DNA from: Unio delphinus
Lineage: Eukaryota > Mollusca > Bivalvia > Unionida > Unionidae
Assembly (NCBI GenBank): GCA_029339505.1
Contig: JAQISU010000132.1
Coordinates: forward strand, 5,241,001-5,305,000
Length of the DNA: 64,000 bases
Direction of reading: 5' to 3'
Each line of letters starts with the position of its first letter. Within the stretch, counting starts at the first letter, position 1. Position numbers and translations under genes: made by a program. Positions 10,342 through 20,800 of the stretch are shown in pieces. The notes beneath the pieces were generated by a model. It did no database searches, was not told where the DNA came from, and was given only the letters and a program-made list of their open reading frames with translations.

Positions 10342-13330
10342 CTAATCCTTGATGAAGCTGTACATGCGTTGGTCAGGATGTACCGACAGCATGTTCTTGT
10401 ACTTGACGATGAAGTTGACTTGATGAGCGCGAACAGGCATGCTGACTAGGCAGTTCATACTATGGTAGCATGGAAGACTAGGGTCTGGACAGAGATGTGT
10501 CATTCCCTCTTGCTGTGTCTGACGGATACGTGACAAATATCCAGATGCTTTTGGACAATACACTGGTTTCGTCCCCTCCCGGCTTGCCTGAACTTTTTTT
10601 TAAAACACTTTTTACGGTCACAAATTTATTTATAATTGAATTAATAATCATATGACTTCATTCTTTATTTTGTTGTAACTGCACATAATATACCATCAAA
10701 CAATAATGCTTCCATTCAGATATTTTTAAACACCAGTCTCTTCTGGGTAAGGTCATATATTATCAATATAAAAATGTTCATCACTTGCAGATGCATTATA
10801 CATTGTTTTTAACTAATGACACTTACATTACTGTAATCTTAGCAGATACATCCATATATCAAGCACCTTTCATATATTACATAGCTAAAATAGAGAGATC
10901 TTCTCCTTCACCAAAACTTGAGATGATGGTGGTTCTTGAGGTGCCAAATTTCTGCTAATTCTCCTGGGATCATCTTCCTTAAGTTCTCTTCTCCTCATAC
11001 CCTGCGTGTCCTCAAGTCGACAGATGAGGGCTTTCTGAATAAGATCCCTGATGTGGGGATATGTTTTCTTTTCTTTGCATGGGTAGACGGACCATCTGCC
11101 ACCTTTTTGTTGTTGTAACAGCGATGATACCTGTTTTAAAGAAAATTTTATTTTCTTAACTTGTGTGACAAGCATTCCCATATGTTAAACTATATTGAGT
11201 TTTCACCCAATATTTGAGACTCATGACCAATTCCTCAGGAGGGGTTGGTTTTGTTCTTATTTGTTCTATCTCCAAAGTACTACTTGAGACAGCATTATTC
11301 AGCATTAACACCCCCTCAGTAATCCCACCCCTCATACCCCCCACTTTGTGAACCACTGCTATATACGATAAAACATATTTAGAAAGTAAATTTAAAGTTA
11401 AATTTCACTGGTGAAATATGAATCTACATTTCTCTCTCAAACACACAAATAAAACCATACAAATTATTTAATATGACTGTGATAGACTTTCCGTCCAAAA
11501 TTTTAGATGGAAAAATAATTGACCTCTGAAATAAAAATGTATAGTCTGTGATGTCCAGCTTACGCAATATTTCAGCTAGTGACTTGCTCACTTTTTAACA
11601 TTTGTTGAGGGCCAGGTATAGTGTTTTTTTTTCTGTTTTGCTTTCAGTTTCTTGCCAAGGATTTTCTTTTGGTATTTTTTATAACACTTTCAACACTTTA
11701 TTGGCTCTATGCTTCTGAGGAAATCCAAGCTTAGTGATCTTTCTAAGGAGAAACCATGTCAGCTGATACAGTCTCACCCGGGATGGGGTGGTATTAAACC
11801 TGCAGCTGTATAAAATTTAATGTCATTTTTAAGGACTTCATTATTAACCTTAAAAAAATTACAACTTTACACCATATTCTAAGTATAAAAAGGTGAATAC
11901 AATAATTTCTAGGTATAGTAAACACCTATTCATAATGAGTTATTTAATTACGTTCACTGCCATAGATTACTGAATTTTAAGAAGCTATTAAAAATGTATA
12001 TTAACTATATTTGCCCATTGTCTTCAAAATTACTGATATCAGCTCCCATCATTTGTACACCAGATACATGTGGCTAATTTGAACATAGAGGAAATTTATT
12101 TCTTATACATACAGTTAAAATCAGTTATTGAGATATGGCATCTTATAATTATCTCAATATTTTGTTTTAAATTAAATGTCATATTTGCATTCAGCATAAG
12201 CAAAGTGGATAGATGCGAAGAGGGTGTTAGCAGGAACTGCATGTGGGACATAGCTATAAATGGGAAACAGCATAAAGAAAGCATATGTGATATGTAATCA
12301 CAATTTCAAACTATACAATCACTGGTTCTCAAAGTATTCATTTACCTGTAGTGAGGGAAGTGGACAGTGGAAGAAAAACAGCTTGGTTAGCGAGCACAGT
12401 ATACTGGAACTTTTTTGCCTAACCAAAACAATTACAGTAAACATAGCCTTTTTTCATGCACCAGGTAGCAGTTGTACTTGAGACATCCTATCCCACTTCT
12501 GAGAAAGTAAAATCCATGGTATTTTTTTTTTCTAGCTCAAACTAAGAAAAGTATGAAGTGGGGACTCAACCTGCTGCAAAGGCTTTAAAATGTCCTTCTA
12601 TCAGCATTGTATTTGTTATATTATTGTTTTTAGTAACATGACAACTATAGCAACCACTCCTTCCAAAGAGAAAATTCTGCAAGAATTTTTTTTATCTTTA
12701 CCTTCCTCACTCGATAGCAGTTATTGAAGGTGTCTTCATTCTCTCTGTATGTCATAAAAGCACTTGGCCAGTTGTTGATGTGAAGCATGAAGATGTACTG
12801 CCCAGTGAGTCTGCATGCTTTGGATAATCCATTGTTACATTCTTTGTAACTTCGTAACTAAAAATATGTAATAAATATTCATTTGTATTGTAATTATATT
12901 TGAAATCTGTTTCTGTTTCTTTGTGATTTGTGTTAGACACTTAGAACTGAAATACTTACTTTTAGCAAGGATACATAATAACAAATCTAAAAATAATTGA
13001 CACAAATGATACTTACTTGATTGCAGTTCAGAACTATAACTGATACGGTAACAAGCTGCCAGCCATATATTCTGGTCGCATTATAGTATCCTTTTCTATC
13101 ATGACTAGAGTTCCTTTTGTATAATTGTAGTCAATACAAATATTAAAATGCTTTAAAATAAATTTAGTAGTAAGTAGTTGTACAATAAATCTTAGCATTC
13201 AGCCTATCATAGGCATGAGATCAACATTTTACTGGATCAGTTCAACATTAAACATATATTATTTGTTCAATGTGTACATGAAAAGGTTGTTAAACTTGTA
13301 TGCAAGTAATGTGCATGTCACATTAGCCTA

Positions 13331-13372
<42 letters not shown>

Positions 13373-13839
13373 TGGAGAGAGATGATATAAATACTGATAA
13401 CGCTTGTAAAATGTATCTATGTTCCCTCGCCGAATTTAAAAATCCTGTCTCACGAAGATAACTGACATATGTACAAAATGACCTTATGAGCACGCTGTTA
13501 TAAAAAAAATATATTCTATCCCAACATACAATACACACAATGCAGTCACGGAGTGAAATATTGTCTTTTCTTGATCAGCTGATCACATCTATTTTGGGAA
13601 TATTACAAAGCAAATCAAGTCCTTGTGCAAACATTGTATTAATAAAACAGTGTGCTTTGAAACATACAGTAGGAACAAGATATTGAAAAATGGAGAACAC
13701 TTATACACAGGCATACAGGCACTTGATTCTGGGGAAACTAATGTGTATCAACATATAAAAACAGACATTGGCCTACCTGTCCTTTCTCCAACAACAACTT
13801 CGCCATTTCAGTGTCTGATGCCAGTCCTAACTCCTCCAT
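10342..13839 (-). CDS. Unrecognised five-exon host gene (202 aa)
   Basis: I propose five coding exons on the minus strand: 13839-13777, 13055-13017, 12857-12702, 11130-11001 and 10562-10342. Each junction has AG acceptor and GT donor signals (for example GTAAGT after exon 2 and GTATGAG after exon 4). Lengths 63+39+156+130+221 sum to 609 nt, exactly 203 codons including the stop. The start MEELGLASDTEMAK was chosen because its own frame has stops just upstream. The protein is rich in Cys and aromatics in the middle (SYKECNNGLSKACRLTGQYI) and ends in VHPDQRMYSFIKD. The last exon has strong C/G third-position bias. I recognise no family. An upstream ATG (ATGGCGGACACACG) opens a separate frame of about 41 codons that could be a uORF. 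Exon 2 is the least certain. Without splicing, the exon-4 frame runs on to a stop at 10885. Confidence 0.5.
13332..13371. repeat. (GT)n microsatellite in intron 1 of the 10-14 kb gene
   Basis: About 20 GT units between proposed exons 1 and 2. Confidence 0.93.
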
Positions 13840-14110
13840 CAATGCTCATCATGGAACAAACTGGTCCCCATGACGAATCCTTGACGTTCGGTCTCTCTGA
13901 CAGTTTTTTGACGTTTCTTCTCGAAATGCGACAAGCGCGGGCGACTCTCTCGTGTGTCCGCCATTTTTGTTTATAATAGGTATTTAAATTAGAATCACGT
14001 GACTCATTACCCGCCCACTGGACGAAGATGACGTATAGGTTTTTGTGGTCACGTGCGGCTTCCGTAACATTTCGTGAAATACAAGTTTCATTTAAAGCGG
14101 GCCCCCACAG
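13840..14110. promoter_or_regulatory. Putative promoter region with CACGTG and CRE-like boxes
   Basis: Immediately upstream of the proposed minus-strand start are two CACGTG-containing boxes (atCACGTGactc at about 13995 and gtCACGTGcgg at about 14049) and a TGACGTAT element (about 14029). The segment is richer in CpG and GC than its surroundings. USF/bHLH and CREB/ATF factors bind such sites in animals. Use here is inference. Confidence 0.4.
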
Positions 14111-14689
14111 AAATTCATTTTCTCTCGTTTATTTATCAATTACCTAATTGAATCTTCACAAACTCTAGGTTTTTGTGAATTATTTCAGCTTATAAGTCGA
14201 CACATTCGTTAGTTACATGATCTGTTGTATTGCGTCTTGTTTCATATTAGAAGTACATCCGATCACGCTGGAACTGATCCAATTCGCATATCAAACGATA
14301 CAAGTGTCGAGACCACGATGTGATGTCACTGTCAAGATGTGATAATTTTGACACAACACAGAGAAAATGAAGTTATTAGTATTGGTTGGTGACTACAACA
14401 CGTACAATCCATTAGTGAAGTGGAGTATTTCATTATAATGCTATTTCCATTAAAACTGCCAGACTTTAAAACTCCCAGACTTGTAACAAAGTCTATATAA
14501 TTTATCTGATGGTCACACCATCATGGACGTAATTTATCGTTAAATTTAGTAAATTAAACCAACACATTGGACAAAATGTTTTCTCAAGTAATTTACCAGC
14601 ACAACCTACATTGCATCATATTTTTTTCTTTCTATTTTTCTTTCCCTGTCTCCACCGGTCTTTTTTTAAAATTCCAACAGGGTTACAGG

Positions 14690-14833
14690 AAACCTGATTA
14701 CTGGCGAAGTACGAGGCACAGACGCCGCAGGGCTATGTCGCATGGCGCTACGCGAAAGAGAACAGGCCTGCGACAGTCTCAGAGCAATCAGTATGCGAGA
14801 TATGGACATACAATATATTTAGACTGGGAATAG
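14690..14833 (+). other. Possible terminal exon (plus strand)
   Basis: A pyrimidine-rich tract and CCAACAG acceptor precede an open stretch of 47 codons, starting GYRKPDYWRSTRHRRRRAM and ending HTIYLDWE with a TAG stop. It is Arg-rich with balanced codon use. I could not find a convincing upstream exon or recognise the peptide, so this may be chance or part of a divergent transcript from the CACGTG promoter. Confidence 0.2.
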
Positions 14834-15467
14834 ATTATAGGATTAACCCCATAAATACATGCTAATCCAGTCTAAGCTAGGATAAGGTGCCACTTTTGTA
14901 TATAAGGCCCTTGCGGACTTAATATTTCATATTTAGTATTATACATCTACAACAGAAATGGCCTAACTCAAGACGGCAAACAAAGCTGTTTCCGCACACA
15001 CTGATAATAAAAGATATGTAACTCCTTATATAGGACATGGACATGTCACTCCCAAATCAATCCGAGTGAAAATGCGAATCGTCACACCATGAAAAAATCC
15101 ATAAAATAGTATGTTTTGTTTTATTACTAGCTTGCACTGGTCCTCATTTCAACTCGGTAAGGGATAATCAAAATTTAGTTATTCTAAAACTTAGGACCAA
15201 GAGTCCTTTTTTCAGACTCCATCTCCGGACTGTCCTCTCCACGTTGGAAAACTGTTTTCTTAAAAGCCAAAATTATCCATAAGCCGTTATATGAACCACT
15301 TTCTAGATGTATATAAAATCGCTTCATTTATGTTACTCCGAATATACACCATTCAGACAATGTGTAAAGTCTACATACGGTAGTACAGTGCCCTAAATTA
15401 CCACGTGACCTCTATACTGCTACTACATGTTCTATCATTATTGTATAAAATTCACAGATCCTTACTC
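14834..15467. other. Intergenic DNA, nothing recognised
   Basis: AT-rich sequence between the possible exon and the Maverick insertion. No gene, repeat or RNA is recognised. Confidence 0.5.
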
Positions 15468-15472
15468 ACTTC
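15468..15472. other. Left target-site duplication ACTTC
   Basis: ACTTC immediately precedes the AGCAGCAG terminus and is repeated directly after the right terminus. A 5-bp duplication fits a retroviral-type integrase; Mavericks more commonly show 6 bp. Confidence 0.85.
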
Positions 15473-15733
15473 AGCAGCAGAGAGGGTGAACAGACCACGA
15501 TTTCAAGCAAAAATAAGGCTTCCAGATCATGTTTTCGAACAAAATATGGCCTACACACTACGTTTTCAGACAAAAAATAAGACTTCCAACAAATCTCATT
15601 TAACCAAAAAAAAAGTCTCCATTTTTGCAAAAACGGATATTTTACGATTTTGCTCGCAACGATGTGGTCATCCACCCTCTCTGCTGCTAGTGATTTCATC
15701 ACTGGGTTAACAAAAAATAATAAATGATTTTAA
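15473..15733 (+). repeat. Left terminal inverted repeat
   Basis: Matches the reverse complement of 29946-30220 with few differences. The right copy has an extra roughly 15-bp duplication of AGTGATTTCA. The first 216 bp form a module that itself begins with AGCAGCAGAGAGGGTG and ends with the exact reverse complement (15673-15688). Inside are about four divergent direct repeats of about 32 bp, with shared AAAAATAAG.CTTCC and GTTTTC.ACAAAA motifs. Confidence 0.93.
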
Positions 15734-16401
15734 CCGAATATTTGATCCAGTCCGATACGATATCGTGTCCGAGGATCATGTAGATTTATTGTTGCGAATC
15801 CGTGCGGAGTCGACTGAGCATGACTAAAGAAATCTCGAAATTGATTGAAGTCCATATCAGAGCACCATGTCTGCCAAATATTTCTAAGAGTATGAGTATC
15901 AACTCCGTTGAATACAGAAAGAATATTGCAGTTATCTCTGATCACTTTTGGAACCTGAGTGTAGCGTTGAGTGACATATATCACGTCAGTGTTTTTGTGA
16001 CGCCCACGGGAAAATATTCTAGCAGGATTCTTTTGTTTATCCAACATTATATCGTCGTATACGACTAAATTGTTAATATCTCCATCAATATCATCAATAC
16101 TCGGTGCTTCATCGATATCGGTTATAAAATCAATGGCATTCTCACCCTTAATTTCTGATGCATTCTCGTTAAAATCCTTTAACACTTCATAACATCGTTG
16201 ATCATCTACGCTAGGGGCAATTAAATACAACTTATCCCACTTCATCCATCTCATTATTAAATTTAGCAACAATTGCGTTTTACCGGATCCAGATGGCCCG
16301 ATTATAATCATCCGGATAGAGTTTGGTAGCGCTGCATGATGCTTAATTGGTTCTCTTGTTTTAGTCGCTGAAAAATCAATTATATCCATATCTCTATACA
16401 T
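15730..16401 (-). CDS. A32-type DNA-packaging ATPase (FtsK/HerA superfamily)
   Basis: A 223-aa protein with Walker A GPSGSGKT (residues 35-42), Walker B LVVYDDI (112-118) and a downstream TQRYTQ polar motif. This is the layout of the poxvirus-A32/adintovirus packaging ATPase, which pumps genome into preformed capsids. The fold and role are family knowledge. The start is ATG at 16401, with an alternative MDIIDF start 4 codons later. It is transcribed towards the left terminus; its stop lies at the inner edge of the terminal repeat. Its start codon is only 5 bp from the divergent zinc-ribbon start, so the two genes must share or overlap their promoters. The relative at 58,936-59,598 keeps the same order but carries an early stop. 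Length is normal for a minimal ATPase of this class. Confidence 0.93.
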   Translation of the reverse strand: MYRDMDIIDFSATKTREPIKHHAALPNSIRMIIIGPSGSGKTQLLLNLIMRWMKWDKLYLIAPSVDDQRCYEVLKDFNENASEIKGENAIDFITDIDEAPSIDDIDGDINNLVVYDDIMLDKQKNPARIFSRGRHKNTDVIYVTQRYTQVPKVIRDNCNILSVFNGVDTHTLRNIWQTWCSDMDFNQFRDFFSHAQSTPHGFATINLHDPRTRYRIGLDQIFG

Positions 16402-16406
16402 AAATT

Positions 16407-16592
16407 ATGGATCTATATTGTGTGAAGTGTAGAACGCGTACTGGCACAGATGATGTGACGACGATTACAACTAAAAATAACCGATCAGCGCTTTCTGGTA
16501 AATGCGTGCAATGTGGTACAAAGAAATTTAGATTTGTGTCTATGAAATCTGATTTAAAAAAAAACGAGGAGGTGATATCGCAGCCAAATTAG
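16407..16592 (+). CDS. DUF5679-like zinc-ribbon protein (N-terminal half of a split zinc-ribbon/PLA2 locus)
   Basis: The 61-aa frame begins MDLYCVKCRTRTG and contains two CxxC pairs (YCVKC and GKCVQCGTKKFRF), the pattern of the DUF5679 zinc ribbon common in large DNA viruses and Maverick-type elements. It ends shortly after an A9 tract (16556-16564). In the related copy at 58.6-58.9 kb the equivalent frame passes straight through an A9 tract into the phospholipase region, so here the two parts are in different frames. Either the A-tract carries a one-base loss (mutation or assembly error), a slippage event joins them, or they are separate proteins. The start codon abuts the divergent ATPase start. 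Confidence 0.8.
   Translation: MDLYCVKCRTRTGTDDVTTITTKNNRSALSGKCVQCGTKKFRFVSMKSDLKKNEEVISQPN
16556..16564 (+). other. A9 tract at the zinc-ribbon/PLA2 frame break
   Basis: Nine consecutive A residues follow GATTT. The zinc-ribbon frame ends 28 nt later, while the PLA2 frame is open from here on. The relative also has exactly nine A at this site (58760-58768 on the minus strand), but in the frame that is continuous with PLA2. Confidence 0.85.
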
Positions 16593-16924
16593 CAAAACTC
16601 CCTGGAACCCCATGGGCAAAGTACCCCGGAGAAAAGCACCTTCCAGGATATAGCTACTGTGGACCGGGAACCAGACTTGATATCAGACTCAATAATCAAA
16701 ATCAACCCAACCCCGGTGAAGAACCAATAAACGCCATTGATAAGGCCTGTCACCTTCATGATGTTGCTTATAAAAGCAGCAATCTGCAACACAGGCATCT
16801 CGCGGATGTGAAATTAATTCATGCGTTAAATGCTATTCCTGATAAATCCTTCAAAGAAAAATTGGCTTCATTTTTAATAAAATCGGCTATGAAAAGTAAA
16901 TTGATGTTAGGTGCCGGTAATTAA
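16566..16924 (+). CDS. Parvovirus-VP1u-like phospholipase A2 domain
   Basis: In a frame offset from the zinc ribbon lies a PLA2-like domain: the calcium-loop motif GYSYCGPGTRLD followed by GEEPINAIDKACHLHDVAY, which holds the catalytic His-Asp pair. In parvoviral VP1u and Maverick homologues this lipase domain helps virions breach endosomal membranes (established for parvoviruses, inferred here). The preceding segment KLAKLPGTPWAKYPG and the basic C-terminal tail (about 35 residues) are typical of the element-encoded version. There is no ATG in this frame before the catalytic core; expression probably depends on the upstream zinc-ribbon start. The end (TAA at 16922-16924) lies 4 bp before the integrase ATG. 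The domain is not of the secreted venom type: it lacks a signal peptide and the multiple disulfides. Confidence 0.8.
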
Positions 16925-16928
16925 TAAT

Positions 16929-17891
16929 ATGGAATCAATTTATTATTCTCCGAAAGGATACTGGAGGGGTAACGCTGCAATCAATAAACTCGCTAGAGCT
17001 GCAAAAGTGAAAAAAACCACTGCGGCTAATTGGTTATCCAAACAGGCACTATGGCAAATTTATCTACCACCGCCTAAACAAATTCAATTCTCGCATTTTG
17101 ATGTGACCGCTCCTAATGAAGTTCATCAGGCTGATATATTATTTTTGCCACATGATCGTGGTTACAAATATGCGTTAACCGTAGTTGATGTTGCGAGTCG
17201 ATACAAAGAAGCAGAACCGCTGAAAACAAAATCGGCCACTGAAGTCGCTTCTGCATTTGAAAGGATTTATCGACGAGGTCCTCTGCACTGGCCAAATCTG
17301 TTACAAGTTGATCCTGGCAAGGAATTTCAGGGTGCAGTGTTATCTACAATGAAACATCATAATGTCACCATACGACGAGGGCATACTGCGCTACATCGCG
17401 ATCAGGCCATTGTAGAACGATTTAATCGGACAATTGCTGAGCGGTTATTTGGATATCAATACGCAAAAGAATTCATTCAAGAAAAGCGATCCAGTGAATG
17501 GGTTAAAAGATTACCATCTGTGATTACTGCACTGAATAACGAGATTACTAGAACAATCAACATGAAACCTATCAACGCGATTAAAAAGAAGTCAATACCC
17601 GTACAACCACAAAAAGATTTCCCTAGAAACGCTAGCATTTCCCAACCAATTCTTGGTAGTAGTGTCATTGTGAGGTACTTATACGAACCAGGAGAGCTTG
17701 AAGGGGGTAGAAAAAGGGCTACTGATCCTATTTGGAGCGTCACTACGCATAAGATATCTAGTATAACACGATCAACTGGTAGACCTCCAGTCTATAAACT
17801 GGATTCAACTGCCCCTCAGCGGGGTTTTACTCGACAACAACTACAAGTGATTCCCGAGGATACTCAATTGCCACCGCATGGTCTTAACTAG
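16929..17891 (+). CDS. DDE (rve) integrase, F54H12.3-like
   Basis: A 320-aa retroviral-type integrase from the ATG of MESIYYSPKGYWRG. Catalytic residues are visible as D69 (VHQADILFL), D128 (LLQVDPGKEFQG) and E163 (HRDQAIVERFNRTI), giving the D-x34-E spacing of the superfamily. The N-terminal region is helical and basic (KLARAAKVKKTTAANWL). The C-terminal part (RYLYEPGELEGG to RGFTRQQLQVIP) resembles the small SH3/chromo-like tail of Maverick integrases. It inserts the linear element DNA into host chromosomes. An in-frame GTG 18 nt upstream is not needed as start. The stop overlaps the convergent polymerase stop by 8 bp. The decayed homologue at 57.45-58.41 kb is frameshifted. Confidence 0.93.
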   Translation: MESIYYSPKGYWRGNAAINKLARAAKVKKTTAANWLSKQALWQIYLPPPKQIQFSHFDVTAPNEVHQADILFLPHDRGYKYALTVVDVASRYKEAEPLKTKSATEVASAFERIYRRGPLHWPNLLQVDPGKEFQGAVLSTMKHHNVTIRRGHTALHRDQAIVERFNRTIAERLFGYQYAKEFIQEKRSSEWVKRLPSVITALNNEITRTINMKPINAIKKKSIPVQPQKDFPRNASISQPILGSSVIVRYLYEPGELEGGRKRATDPIWSVTTHKISSITRSTGRPPVYKLDSTAPQRGFTRQQLQVIPEDTQLPPHGLN

Positions 17892-20800
17892 CGCCGTTGC
17901 GTCTATTGCACTCAAGACAAGTCAACATCACATTATTTCTGACATGACCGAGATTGTTATTTTTTCTGTCTACGGTGAATTGGCGAGGATCCTTATCCGA
18001 ATACTGCCAACGCATTATACAATTGCAACTCGCGCAGTGATTATTCTGTTGTTTCTTCAAAGTGATTATTAATTCAGCATCAATATCAAATTCTCGTTGT
18101 TTTTTTTTGTCCTGTTGTTTGTAACCGGAGAGTTTTTTATTAATGATGCTAACATCAATATCACTTATTGTTGTGTCATTATCATCGAAAACAACTCTTC
18201 GAAGTTGATTTATGTTTCGTACTCTGGATACTGCGAGATAGACTAAATTTGACCATTCGATGCGATTATCTACCATCCAAACAATTGTATCCGATATAGT
18301 CAATCCCTGTGAAGAGTGTATTGTTGCTGCGTATCCTAGCGTCCACGGGGATTTATTAGCACGCAATGCATCTTCAACGACATTGATATCAACCAGCACA
18401 ATATCATTTAATACCAGAATTTGTTTTTCACTCTGTCCTGGAATATCAACTTCAATATTTTGTTTTCGTGTATCCGATGGCCTATAACAAAGGGGTACTG
18501 GAAGCGTTGCAAATTTTTCTTTATGCAATTCAAATAACTTCATCTGAAGTGTATCCCTGACTATTTTTCTACTTGCAATGATCAAATCGTTTGGTCTCCA
18601 CGCTTCCCAGAAATCATTCATTGGAGTTTCTGAAATCACTTCACGCGCTATTTCGCATTGGATTCTATCCGGTTGTAATCTAATTAGTTTCTTAAATTCT
18701 CGTAATCGTTCATCAAGTGATCTATAATCAGTGGTGATTTCTTCATAGTAGTCTACAAAACCCTTTAGCCATTCATGTGGAGATGCACCGACAAATGGTG
18801 GTGGTTGGCCTTGATCCCCGCACATGACGACTTTTGTGTTTTTGGTTAACAACCACTCAAGAAATGTTTTTAATACATCTAATGACACTGTGCATATTTC
18901 ATCCCAGATTATGATTTCAGGAATGAATTTATCACCCATTCGATCAGGAGTCCATTTGTCACCTTTCCATCGAAAGAAGCTGTGATAAGTGCAAGCATTT
19001 ACCCCTCGTTGTATCATCTCTCTGGCGAGTCTGTGAGTCGGTGTTAGCACAATCATGTTAGTAGAAATACAAGTATTTCCACCACCACGAAATAATTCAA
19101 TTGCACGAGTTGTCTTTCCTGACCCACCACAACCGTTTAAATAAACTGTCTTGTATCTACATACTGGATCAGATACCGGTGGTGCATTAGAAAATTCTGA
19201 TTGAATTTCAATACGGTTACAACAAAGATATTTATCATCCATGGCAACGTCTGCGGATTCACAATACTCATGTAGCATCTCTTTTTTAAATCGCCAACGC
19301 CCCCAATTTTCTTCGGGATCTGTGAATGCCGCTACAGCTGATTTGTACTTATTGTGTATATACATCGAATCAGTGGCCACTCTAACCGCGGTATTAGGAA
19401 ATCTATTTATCATCGAAAATAGATTAATAGAAGCATAGGCTAACATTGAACTTCTCAAATGTGTGTACTGGGAATTATATCCATCACAGTAGGTAACAAC
19501 CGTACCTAATTTCTCACCATTGGATAGAAAAGCATCCTTACGGGATACAAGTTTTCCCTGTTTCATTAAATCCGCTACAATAAAATCGTATTCAGCGACA
19601 TCTATGATCAACCGCGAAGAATATTTTGCGTTATCGTATCGTCCACCCTGGGTAAATTTACCGATTATTCTTCTTCCGAGATCTTTTGCTTGTTCTTTTT
19701 TAATTTCAAATAATTTCTTAGACCAATTTATGATTTCTTCTTCACTGAAATCTGGAAACTGTTTTCGTAGTTCGTTGATTATTCTATCTAGATTGGGTTG
19801 TGGTAGCCAAACTTCTTTCTGAGCTCGATAGCATATAATAGCATCGGAAACAATCAACGATATTAGCATACCACAATCAATCATATATCTCAATAGCACT
19901 ATTGGCATCCAGTGTTTTTCAGATAGGTGTCTACCGAGCCAAACATAACTACACGGATGTAACCCTGTAGCTAATTCAAATGATATCACACGAGCGAATC
20001 CGGTTAAATCAAAATCAGGCAATGGTCCATTAATCGCAACACGAGTCATTTCATGCGTGGGGTGTCCAAATCGTTTGAAGTACTCAGCGCATTCCCCATA
20101 CCCGAGAAAACTTCCGGGATAACACGCGGATATATCAATTGAAATCATACCATCACGTGAGTATTTCGTATTCCACAGTCCTCCATGACCAAATTCGACG
20201 CAACTCAATTTAACATCTTCGAGAAAATCACTTCGTGTTGGACGCCATGAGTTTTTTTCTCTTGCGAAGTGAGCTACCACTGATGGAATAGTAAAACTAT
20301 CCGTGAGTAGTTTTTCATGGGAATTCTGCGGTGAAAAATCACTAGCGATTTTTCTCATTCTGTTATCTAATTCTTCAATGCGATATAATTCACCATTTGG
20401 TTTTACAAATTGATCGAATTCTTCATCACTTCTAAGTAACCACACTGACACAGGATCATCTTTACACAACGCATGAATAGCATCGAATAATCTCTCTTCA
20501 TAGAAAACATCCCCGACGAACTCCTTAGGGATATATTTCACGGTTCGTTCTCGTGGAAATATTGTTACCGCAGGTGTCCACGCGTGTTTGTTATGATCAA
20601 TAATCTGTATTGGGGCTCCTCGCGATTGATATTTCGGTTCGTATAATACTTCTCCGGTTATTGTTGTTACTGATATTGGGAATTTTAATGATGCTTCTAA
20701 TTTAGCTATATCAGAAATCTTTGCACCATGCTGTTTCACTGTCAGTTCCCACTCGGTTATTTTCCTACGTCGCAGATCAGTTAGTTTATTTCCTCGGGAT

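Noticed and set aside
11156..11356. 66-codon minus-strand frame upstream of exon 4
   Set aside because: Lies in an intron of the proposed gene; no domain, and its splice sites do not fit the reading phase.
15466..15710. Peptides encoded in the terminal inverted repeats
   Set aside because: Identical frames occur at both termini because the repeats are inverted copies; they are structural DNA with no domain.
16407..16924. PLA2 domain as a secreted venom-type phospholipase
   Set aside because: No signal peptide and no multi-disulfide framework; the motif order matches the viral VP1u type and the gene lies in a virus-like element.
16911..16928. Upstream GTG start for the integrase
   Set aside because: It overlaps the PLA2 stop; an ATG at 16929 gives the conserved MESIYYSPKG start also seen in the relative.
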